Below are positions 54,914 through 63,500 of a stretch of 64,000 nt of DNA, in pieces; positions within the stretch are counted from its first letter, which is position 1, and each line of letters opens with the position of its first letter. Made by a program: the position numbers and the translations under genes. Below the pieces are notes generated by a model, which was not told the origin of the DNA, searched no databases, and saw only the letters and a list, made by a program, of their open reading frames with translations. The DNA is from Olavius sp. associated proteobacterium Delta 1 (GTDB lineage Bacteria > Desulfobacterota > Desulfobacteria > Desulfobacterales > JAFDCJ01): the NCBI GenBank assembly GCA_902749685.1, contig CACVKW010000609.1:1-64000 (forward strand). Reading direction: 5' to 3'.

Positions 54914-55297
54914 TTGCGAAGCAATTTGATACAGCTTAAGTGAATGTTTCGGTCATTGAATATCGGAATTTGCAGATTATTTTAAATATTGGATTTTATT
55001 GGCTTATAGGCCTATAATTCAAGTTGTTTTGAAATTTTATTTGCGTCAAACTTGCTTGGGTAACGCATCATAGCCTGAAATTATCTCTAATTGTACTATA
55101 ATTTGTTACTAGTTCAATCAAAAATTTAAACGAGATCATGTCAAAACTTTTTATTTTGACAATTTCTTTCAACTTTTGTTAGACTTTAGGCTATTTAAAA
55201 AGCGGCGGCATCCCAGTAGCTGAATCCTGATCTATCGGGGAGGGAGACGGAAGGCTAAATTTGCGTGCTGACTCAGTCGCGAGGATAACGAATTACC
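54914..55297. other. divergent AT-rich control region
   Basis: It lies between the divergent glycosyltransferase and kinase genes. It is AT-rich with no gene, contains TTGAATATCGGAATTTGC-like words and one promoter candidate, and has no clear paired hairpin. Confidence 0.4.
55156..55184 (+). promoter_or_regulatory. possible sigma-70 promoter for the kinase gene
   Basis: TTGACA at 55156-55161, a 17-base spacer, then TTAGAC at 55179-55184, about 115 bases before the kinase start. The -35 box is perfect and the -10 box poor. Confidence 0.28.
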
Positions 55298-57931
55298 ATG
55301 GATAAAGAAATAAAATCGTCGCTGTTCATTGACGCCATGAAAATTATCAAGCGCGAAATAGAACGCATTAACGCAAGTGAATTTCTGAATAAAATCTTGC
55401 AATTAAGAAATAAGAAGCATTTTTCGACCTATCTGGTGTTGACTTTTGCAGGGCTTGCCACCCTGTCGGTTGTCGTCATCGTCATCGCGCTCTACGGGTA
55501 TTTTGACAAGCGGGTCGAGTCGGAATTCAGAAAAAAGATCCTGGCGGAAAAAGGCCAGGTCGAAATCATTTTGCACAACCGCATCTCCAGCATCAGCAGC
55601 CTGTTAAATGATCTCGGATCTGACAACATTATACGGGTGACGGTGATGCTCGACGGAAAATCCCAGCTCGAAGAACGGGTATCGGAGTTCTACCCGTCCG
55701 GGGGGGGCGTTCACTTTTTTGTTAAAAAGCAAGGTGAGAGCGCAGTCATACCGGAGTCATACCCCGATGTATCCAAAAGCCTGATCGACTTTTCGCTGAG
55801 ACGATACCCGTATGGCGAAGTTCTGGAAGAAGGTCTCGATACTCGATTGTTGTGGTGGCTTTCAACCCCTATTATGTATCAAACTCAGCTGATGGGAACC
55901 GCATATGCCCTTTATGATATGACCCGGGACAAAAAACTGATTGAGCAGGTCCACCAAACGGCAAATGGTGACGTATCAATGCTCAAAACCGGTCAGCTTT
56001 ATAGCCTGGCCTCAAAAAAAGCGCTGCAGCTCGATCAAGAAATGCTCAACGACATCGCCAAGAATTTAGAACCTCTTCGGCTGGACAAAAAAAATATCCT
56101 ATCTAAAATAGACGGATTTGATAATCTATACTTTAAGTCATCGTTGGAAACCCTCATAAATGAAAAGCGAAAAGTCACTTTTTGGATCGGGCTGTCCTCG
56201 ATTGTCATTCTCGCGCTTTCGATCATTTTGTCTATCCAGTTGGGAAAGCGAATGGTCGAACCGTTGCGCCGCATGACCAAAATGGCAATTCAAATCTCCG
56301 AAGGCCAAAAAAATCTTTCTTTTGAGACCGGCAATAACAATTACTGGGAATTTGATCAATTATCCCAGGCCTTCAATTACATGCTCGCCAATTTAAAGGA
56401 TGCCGAAGAGCAATCGCGCTACAAGGAGCTGCTCGAAAACGTGGATGATGCGGTGTACATCCTTGATCGGGACGGCAATGTGCTGGAAGCCAACGAAGCC
56501 GCCTATGCTCGATTAGGATATACTCCGGAGCAATTTTTCGAATTAAATTTAAGCGATATCATACCACAGAAACAAGCCCGCTCAATCATAGAACAACTGG
56601 GACAGGAAAACCAGGAGCAGGGTCCGGGAAAGATTACCCTGGAAACCACCCATGCCGGACCCAAGGGAAAATTGATTCCGGTGGAAATCCAGTCCCGGGC
56701 CATATCCTACCGTGGGCGCAACGTTATTCTCAATGTTGCACGGGATGTTACCGCCCGCATCGAAGCCGAAAGGGAAAAAAAGCAGCTGGAAACGCAATTA
56801 ATCCATTCGCAGAAAATGGAGGCCGTTGGTACACTTGCCGGCGGGATCGCTCACGATTTTAACAATCTACTGATGGGAATTCAGGGATATATTTCTATGA
56901 TGCGGCTGCAAACCGATCAGGAAGGTCCGGAAGATCCAAATGATGAATACCTCCAGGGCATTGAAAATGCGGTCATGAATGCCGCCAACCTCACCAACCA
57001 ATTGCTCGGCTTTGCCAGAAAAGGCAAATATACGCTGCGCCAGACCAGTTTAAACCGCATTGTCGAAAACAGCACCAAGATGTTCACCCGCACCAAAAAG
57101 GAGATTGTCACCCATTTAAAGCTGGGGGATAACATCTGGGCCGTTAAAGTCGACCAGGGGCAAATCGAACAGGTACTGATCAATCTTTACCTCAATTCCT
57201 GGCATGCCATGCCCGATGGCGGCGATATTTTCATTCAAACAGAAAATGTCTATTTGAGTGATGATTATTGCATTCCTTTTGAGGTGCCGGCCGGAAATTA
57301 TGTAAAAGCCTCCGTCACGGATACTGGTACCGGAATCAGCAAAGAAATCATCGAAAGGATATTTGAACCTTTTTTTACCACCAAAGATGTCGGCAAAGGC
57401 ACCGGACTCGGTCTGGCTTCGGCCTACGGCATCATTAAAAACCACAACGGCGTTATTAGAGTTTACAGTGAATTGGGGAATGGCACCACGTTCAGTATTT
57501 ACCTGCCGGCATCCGATGTTAAAGTCGCGCAAGACATTCAGGTAAGCTCGGAATTGTTGAAGGGCAACGAAAAGATCCTGCTGGTCGATGATGAAGAAGG
57601 CACGATCCATGTCGAAAAATTGATGCTCAAAGAACTCGGCTATTCGGTGTTGCCGGCCCTAAGCGGTCACGAGGCAGTGCAGCTGTATAAAGAAAATATG
57701 GTAAACCTGGATCTGGTAGCGCTGGATATGATTATGCCCCAAATGAACGGCAAAGACACCTATGTGGAATTGAAAAGAATAAATCCGAAAGTTAAAGTTT
57801 TACTGGTGAGCGGATACAGTTTGAATAAACAGATTGAAGAGTTATTGGACAAGGGTTGTAACGGGTTTATTCAAAAGCCCTTTGATATCGTACAGCTTTC
57901 TCAGAAACTCAGGGAAGTTTTGGAAGATTGA
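55298..57931 (+). CDS. hybrid sensor histidine kinase with PAS and receiver domains
   Basis: 877 residues. A membrane segment at about 45-68, a periplasmic sensor of about 220 residues, and a second segment at about 290-312 are followed by HAMP (to about 365) and PAS (about 378-490). The HisKA-like helix has His 519 in GIAHDFNN, then the ATPase domain (N box near 625, GTGLGLASAYG) and a receiver with phospho-Asp 810 in LDMIMPQMNG. The HDFNN type is usual in delta-group kinases. It probably senses an envelope signal, given its neighbours. No separate response regulator is in the window. The final codons and stop (GAAGATTGA) belong to a repeated GAAGATTGA phrase. Confidence 0.92.
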   Translation: MDKEIKSSLFIDAMKIIKREIERINASEFLNKILQLRNKKHFSTYLVLTFAGLATLSVVVIVIALYGYFDKRVESEFRKKILAEKGQVEIILHNRISSISSLLNDLGSDNIIRVTVMLDGKSQLEERVSEFYPSGGGVHFFVKKQGESAVIPESYPDVSKSLIDFSLRRYPYGEVLEEGLDTRLLWWLSTPIMYQTQLMGTAYALYDMTRDKKLIEQVHQTANGDVSMLKTGQLYSLASKKALQLDQEMLNDIAKNLEPLRLDKKNILSKIDGFDNLYFKSSLETLINEKRKVTFWIGLSSIVILALSIILSIQLGKRMVEPLRRMTKMAIQISEGQKNLSFETGNNNYWEFDQLSQAFNYMLANLKDAEEQSRYKELLENVDDAVYILDRDGNVLEANEAAYARLGYTPEQFFELNLSDIIPQKQARSIIEQLGQENQEQGPGKITLETTHAGPKGKLIPVEIQSRAISYRGRNVILNVARDVTARIEAEREKKQLETQLIHSQKMEAVGTLAGGIAHDFNNLLMGIQGYISMMRLQTDQEGPEDPNDEYLQGIENAVMNAANLTNQLLGFARKGKYTLRQTSLNRIVENSTKMFTRTKKEIVTHLKLGDNIWAVKVDQGQIEQVLINLYLNSWHAMPDGGDIFIQTENVYLSDDYCIPFEVPAGNYVKASVTDTGTGISKEIIERIFEPFFTTKDVGKGTGLGLASAYGIIKNHNGVIRVYSELGNGTTFSIYLPASDVKVAQDIQVSSELLKGNEKILLVDDEEGTIHVEKLMLKELGYSVLPALSGHEAVQLYKENMVNLDLVALDMIMPQMNGKDTYVELKRINPKVKVLLVSGYSLNKQIEELLDKGCNGFIQKPFDIVQLSQKLREVLED

Positions 57932-58044
57932 AGATTGAATAATTGTGGTCCGCCGAAGGCGGATCGCTCCGCCCTTCTAACACGGGCATTAATTAAAATA
58001 GAAAGAATACCTTAAATATTCAATCTTCAGTCTTAAATCTTCAA
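57932..58044 (-). repeat. divergent family I repeat, copy 5
   Basis: GAAGATTGAAGATTGAATAA on the left mirrors ATTCAATCTTCAGTC and TTAAATCTTCAATTATTG on the right. On the minus strand the middle reads AAGGTATTCTTTCTATTTTA, the family I midsection, next to GGCGGAGCGATCCGCC. It is shared by the converging 3' ends of the kinase and OmpA genes. Confidence 0.6.
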
Positions 58045-58860
58045 TTATTGTTCCGCACCCAGGATGATTTCGATGCGTCGATTCTGATGGCGGCCCTCTT
58101 CGGATGTGTTTGGCGCAACCGGTCGGTAAAAGCTGTAGCCACGGGCCGATAGCCTTTCCGGCTCAATTCCTCCTTGCTCCTGGAACAACCAGACGACAGC
58201 TGCTGCCCTGGCAGTTGAAAGTTCCCAGTTGCTTGGAAATCGTTTCTTCAATCCTGCGCTCAAGGGAATATTATCGGTGTGTCCCTCGACCACGATATCC
58301 TGGTCTTTGTTAACCTTGAGAGATCCCGCCATAATTTTCAGCAATTTCATACCCCGCTCGCTAATTATCGCACTTCCTGAATCAAAAAGAATTTTATCTA
58401 CAAAAATAACTTTCAGCTTGTCATCTTCTTCAACTACCTCGATTTCCTGGGCCGCAATTTGATCTTTCAAGCTGGTTTCGATGGTCTTTTTGGTGTCATC
58501 AAGCAGTTGAATGACTTTCCCTTGAAGTTGAATAACCGATTTCTTTTTACTTATGTCCAGTTTAAGCCGCTTTAGGTTATCCAGCAGTTGCTGATTTATT
58601 TTACTCAGATAGGTATTTTGACCCTTCAATTCCGTCGCGTCCTGAAGATATTTATTTCTGGCGGCCTCACAATCGCGGAGTTCAAGGTCCATCCTACTAT
58701 TCTTATCTTCGGCCTGCTTTAGTTCAGCCGCCAGCTCATCCTTTTGGGAGCGAGACGTCTTCAGTTCGCTATCGATTTTCATATATTGGGGCAATGGTAC
58801 GCACGCGGAGATCAGGAAAATTGCTATTCCTGTAAGAAGAAGAAGCTTTGGGGTAGGCAT
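58045..58860 (-). CDS. OmpA-family lipoprotein with coiled coil
   Basis: 271 residues. The lipobox is LISAC with Cys 20. A long charged coiled coil runs about 28-135 (LKTSRSQKDELAAELKQAED and on). The C-terminal OmpA domain (about 145-271) has ILFDSGSAII and VEGHTDNIPLS, the peptidoglycan-binding core. It is anchored in the outer membrane and grips the wall. The coiled coil could span part of the periplasm. It lies 17 bases after the PA2779-like gene on the same strand. Confidence 0.92.
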   Translation of the reverse strand: MPTPKLLLLTGIAIFLISACVPLPQYMKIDSELKTSRSQKDELAAELKQAEDKNSRMDLELRDCEAARNKYLQDATELKGQNTYLSKINQQLLDNLKRLKLDISKKKSVIQLQGKVIQLLDDTKKTIETSLKDQIAAQEIEVVEEDDKLKVIFVDKILFDSGSAIISERGMKLLKIMAGSLKVNKDQDIVVEGHTDNIPLSAGLKKRFPSNWELSTARAAAVVWLFQEQGGIEPERLSARGYSFYRPVAPNTSEEGRHQNRRIEIILGAEQ

Positions 58861-58877
58861 AAGCGTGTCTCCAATTC

Positions 58878-59273
58878 TTAAGGAAACAGATCGGTAACAC
58901 TGGTATAATTAAATATGAGTAAAGCAGCAATGATTACGGCTACAATAACCATCGAAAAGATAACAACACCTCTGCCGGCCGCGAGATTATCTATTTTATC
59001 CGCTATTAGCTCGATTTCATGATCAGTCAGGCTCTGGATGCGAAGTTGGGCTTCCTGCGGGTCTATACCCTGGGAGACCAGTGCGCTCTTGATCTCCTCG
59101 CGATCCATCAGTTGGTGCAGATAGTCACGTGTTTTCTGATTGTTCCCCGCCTGCAGGAGTTTCTCGGTCCCGATCATGGCTGCCGAAGCAGATTGATATG
59201 AAGTGGACACCAGCACCAATACGATAGCCAGAAAAATACTGGTCGGCTTGACAGTATTTTTAAAAAGTTTCAT
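58878..59273 (-). CDS. PA2779-family protein
   Basis: 131 residues. A signal peptide (IFLAIVLVLVSTSYQSASA) is followed by a helical region with MDREEIKSALVSQGIDPQEA, then LTDHEIELIADKIDNLAAGR. The C-terminal membrane segment (VVIFSMVIVAVIIAALLIF) ends it. The layout matches the family named after Pseudomonas PA2779, which is regularly next to PA2778-like C39 peptidases, as here. Function is unknown. A role as partner or substrate of that peptidase is possible but untested. Confidence 0.85.
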   Translation of the reverse strand: MKLFKNTVKPTSIFLAIVLVLVSTSYQSASAAMIGTEKLLQAGNNQKTRDYLHQLMDREEIKSALVSQGIDPQEAQLRIQSLTDHEIELIADKIDNLAAGRGVVIFSMVIVAVIIAALLIFNYTSVTDLFP

Positions 59274-59387
59274 CGATGCTCTATATCGTTTTGTGAATGA
59301 AACAGGAATGGTTTGATAACCCCATTTAATCCCCGCAGTTGATTCCTGAACGTTGCCCGAGGTTTTAAAATAGATTTTGTATATTCT

Positions 59388-60389
59388 TTAAGGGAATCTG
59401 TCAATAGCTTTAAATCCGCGTTCAGATCGAATCTCCAGCAATGTTTTCTCAGACTCTAATTTTAGGGGGCCGCCAAGCGCAACCGCCTTTATTGCTGTTG
59501 CCAGGGCTTCCTGCTTGCGTCCCTGCTCTAAAAGCACCTGGGCCAAGTTATTATGTGCTGCGGCTGATTGTGGATGCAAATGCGTCGCCTCACGAAACGC
59601 ATTTTCAGCACTCTTGAGGTCTCCCAGCTTATAATAACTGTAGCCCAGGCCCATCCTTGAGGTCAGGCTATTCGGCCAGCGGGTCAGAGCTGTCTGGTAA
59701 CCAATTGCGGCAGCCTGATAATGATTGGTTTTCTCCAAAACGACAACGCTGTCCAGATAGTCATTTTCTTTTGCCAGGACAGGCAACTGGTTGGGTTCGA
59801 GCACCATCAGGCCCCAGTGGTTGCTGCGAGCCCAGGTTTTTTCGAAAAGCAGGTAAGACATCACCTTGCGTCGGGTAGTCCCGGAACGAAGGATGACGGT
59901 CTGTTCGGGCACGTCATAACCGATGACAACGGCATAGTGCCAGACCGGCAGCCAGGACAAACCAAGATTCTGTAGAATAATCACCGGGTGACCGGCTGCA
60001 ATTTCCGGAAATATTGATTCAGGATCACTGATTTGATAGGCAATTTTACCGCGACGCCGGGTTGCGCCGACCATGGCCAGCTGCAGGCTCCCTTTACGCG
60101 AGGGTGTATAGACCTGATCTTTCAGCTCATCGGGGGTGACCGCCAGGCCACTCCAGGTCAGCGCCATGGCCAGGGTCGCCGGACCGCACTGATAGGCATC
60201 CTGCGGGTAGAATGGAACGGTATCCAGTTCAATGGCGGCCGGCACATTTTCCGGCAGCCGGGGCATGGGAGTCCGCTGCAATGCGGAACAGCCGAAAAAC
60301 AGCGCAAAAATACAGCAAAGTGAAAGATAAATAAGGGATCCGGGTTTGTTAATTCGGCAGGCTGCCATATTGTCTTTGCAGGCGTTCAC
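59388..60389 (-). CDS. PA2778-family C39-like cysteine peptidase with TPR
   Basis: 333 residues. The start used is GTG at 60389. ATG at 60368 is an alternative and neither has a clear ribosome site. A lipoprotein-like signal ends FFGC (Cys 34). The C39-type peptidase domain has the catalytic Cys 68 in YQCGPATLAM and His 151 in WHYAVVIG. The C-terminal part (about 215-325) has TPR helices (SRMGLGYSYYKLGDLKSAEN). It is expected at the periplasmic face of a membrane. It is 115 bases upstream of the PA2779-like gene and probably in one unit with the OmpA lipoprotein. Confidence 0.87.
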   Translation of the reverse strand: MNACKDNMAACRINKPGSLIYLSLCCIFALFFGCSALQRTPMPRLPENVPAAIELDTVPFYPQDAYQCGPATLAMALTWSGLAVTPDELKDQVYTPSRKGSLQLAMVGATRRRGKIAYQISDPESIFPEIAAGHPVIILQNLGLSWLPVWHYAVVIGYDVPEQTVILRSGTTRRKVMSYLLFEKTWARSNHWGLMVLEPNQLPVLAKENDYLDSVVVLEKTNHYQAAAIGYQTALTRWPNSLTSRMGLGYSYYKLGDLKSAENAFREATHLHPQSAAAHNNLAQVLLEQGRKQEALATAIKAVALGGPLKLESEKTLLEIRSERGFKAIDRFP

Positions 60390-60432
60390 AGATTCAAAGG
60401 TTTCGGGTAGTTGTTTTGCGGTACTATATACA

Positions 60433-60598
60433 AAATTAAGAATTTGGACAAGGGGAATATACGAATTTGGGAATTTAGGAATTTAGGAATTAAGGGATTG
60501 GGGGACAAAATCAATAAATTAAAATTGATAGAATTCCTTCAATCCATAAATCCCCCAATCCCTCAATCCTTCAACCCCTCAATCCCTTCCGTTTGAGT
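60433..60598. repeat. phrase hairpin (GGGAATTTAGGAATTTAGG type) entering a coding end
   Basis: GAATTTGGGAATTTAGGAAT and GGGATTGGGGGA on the left mirror TCCCCCAATCCC and TCAATCCTTCAACCCCTC on the right. The exact 12-bp stem is 60494-60505 with 60551-60562. The right side continues into the last codons of the large membrane protein, giving its GIEGLKD tail and stop. Confidence 0.7.
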
Positions 60599-63500
60599 TT
60601 TTGGGATCGGCGGCGGTTTGATTTTCTTTTTGCGTGGCGGCGGCTTTTGCCAGATTCCACCGGCAGCATAACACTGCCAGCCCCACCTGAGCCATTTCAG
60701 AAGATAAAGCGCCAGCCAAAGCGACCAAAATAGCATCAGCAGGTGGAATATCCATTGCGGCAGCGCAATTACCGAGGGCTGGGGCAGGATCTCGCCGATC
60801 AGGTCTTGGGTCCAGTGCAAATGAAAACTGGTGGAGCCATTGCCGGCAATCTGCATCTTCGGAATTCCCAGCAACCCCCGCTCGACCGCCAGATATAACC
60901 CGACCAGGGCCGCCAGGGTCCAGATCGCCAGCAACACCTGCACCAGATTGAAACTCAGCCATTTATCGGGCAGCGCATATTTACCTCGCGCCCCGAGGGC
61001 CAACAACCAGCCGACAATCATGATGGCCAGCAGCGGCGGAATTTGAGTCAGCCCCAGGCTCAACAATAGCCAGTGATGAGTTTTCAAGGGGGCTATTTGG
61101 GTCCGGCCCAGCCCAATGGCCGCCAGAATGACGACAATCAGGTAAGACCAGAACAAGACGGCCGGTCCCAGCTGAGGTCCGGCGGTCCACAGAATCCATC
61201 TATTTTGCGGCATTTGAAAAGATACGGCCGCGTTGACGGCCTGCTCGCCGATGGCTACCCGCGGTCCCTTCAGGTGTATCCTGCCTGCGGCCGGCTGATG
61301 CCATTCCAGATAAACGCCTTGTTTGCCGGGTTGCAGCGGAATGACCAGGGTGCCGTCCTTCAGCCGGATGGGCTGGCTTTTGCCGTTAATTTTTACGACT
61401 TGCAGGACCGCATCTTTGGGCAAAGACAAGGCGTGCTGTCCACCCCGGCTGGTTCTCACCACCAGCGTCAGGCCGGCCTTGTTCAAACGCTTGCCGGGCG
61501 TCCAATCCAACCGGGCATTGTCGATGGTTACCAACTGACCGGTTGTTGCCTGGGGCCGGCTGACTTTGATGGCAACACCTTCGCCGGGCCAGGGTCGCCA
61601 CTCCGGACGCCAGTGCCCCTGTTGATCCTGATGATGGACGACCGGGATACCGGAAAGTTCGCAATGCCAGACAGGGCTGGCATCCAGCACCCAGGTCTCG
61701 GTCCAGGCCGCTGATCGCGGGGCCTGCAGTCTAATCTCCGGAGCCATTTCAAGGATCGATGTAAACCGTTTTTCCTGGACCTGGCTTTCAAAATTAACAA
61801 TTGCCTGACCATTTTCTACCTGGATGCCGCCGGTCGTCACCGATTCGCCTGCCAGCAACGGCAGCGATATCACCACCGGGATACCCGGCGGTGTCAGCCG
61901 CTTGATAACGGTTGACAGTTGCCATTTCAAACCCAGGTGCAGCACACGCTCAACACTCAAAAACGGCGGCAGCGCAACATCGGCCAACGATAAACTTGTC
62001 GAACTTTCTTTCTTACGGCGAATCAGCTGAATCCCGGCGTCCACCGTTCCAGTCGGATGAACCCCCTGAATCTCCCAATCTTCGGCCTGCACCGTTACAC
62101 GATGCGGTTTTAGCGGAATGGGTATTTGGATCGCGTTGCGCGCACCGGTCCGGCCAAGCAGGGTCAACCGATGAATGCCCGGCGGGATGAGCGCCCACAT
62201 GCCCCCGCCGGTGTCCTTTAAAAGCCCCTTGATGGTCTGCCGGTCCAGCAAAACGGCATCCGGCAGCCAGGCGTCCAGATTCCCCGGCAAGGGTACCGCA
62301 GTCTGAGCGGCCGCATGGACTTCAATCAAAAACTGCAGACTGTCATTGGTGGCCGTCAAATCCATTCGCACCAAATCAGCGCATTGCGGGTAGCAGTCTG
62401 CTTTTTCCAAAAGCCTGTCTTGCAGCTGCTGCAAGATCTCAGGTGGCGGGAAAGCAGAATTTGCAGTTTCAGCGCCCGATGGTTGGAACCATCCGGTCAG
62501 TAATACAAATATTGCAGCTGCTGCAGCCGGCTTCAGGCGCTGGTTTACCAGCTGCCACCAAAAGCGCAAGTCCACCAGACCGATGATCAAAAACGCCAGC
62601 AGGATCACCCGTACAAAAGCCAATACCAGATTGGCCGTCGGGGGCAGCAGCCACAGGCGCAGCTGATGGTCGCCGGCCACCGGGCCGTTCCATTGCATGC
62701 GAATGGATCGCCAGCGCCAGGCGGGCAGACCGGGACCGGTTTGAATCAGTGCATTGGGGTCCTGGGTATAAACCGCCCGCTTGCGGGGATAATATTCGGA
62801 TTTCTGTTCAACCGCCGCGCGTTTCTGGACAACGGACTCTTCCAGCGGCATGGAGGATACCGGGGCTTTTCCTTTTTCAAGCGCAGTTTCGAATTGGACC
62901 GCCCGGTCCGACGCAACCCTCTGAGACCAATTCCGGCCGCCGAGCTGTTCAAGCTGGGGATATATGCCCAGCCGAATTTGATGGACCATAAAGGGAATCG
63001 ACACAACCAGCAGCACCGCGACCGTGACCAGACCCCAGAGCGTTGTCAGTCTCCTCAGCCAGCCGTCAGGCAATACGCTTAACAATGCCAGCACTGCCAG
63101 CAAGTGCAGCCAGACAAAGCGCGGGCTGCCCACCTCGTGGTAAATGATTGCCATGGTCAGCAAGGCCAGGATGCCCCATTTCCAGTTCTTCAATTTAAAG
63201 ACAGCCAGGGCTATGATCAGTACCATAAAAAAGTCCAGCAGCGTCCAGCGCTGGAACCAGGTTCCCGGCAGCGCATCCACCCCGTGCGCCGTTAACAGCC
63301 GCCAGCCGGGCGGTAGATTTAACACGGCCGATACGCTCTGAAAGTCGTGGCTCCATCCCACGGCCGGGAGGCCATCGGCATCGGCGTCAAGCCGCGCATC
63401 GGCCTGTAAATTCAGATGCCCCCGCCGCAATTCCACCCCGGGCTTTTTATCTGCCCCGTGCACGGTGATCAGCTGATCCTCTCCGTCGACTGCGACACGA

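Noticed and set aside
61073..61714. 213-codon plus-strand frame
   Set aside because: It is opposite the large membrane protein and has shadow composition without ribosome site or motif.
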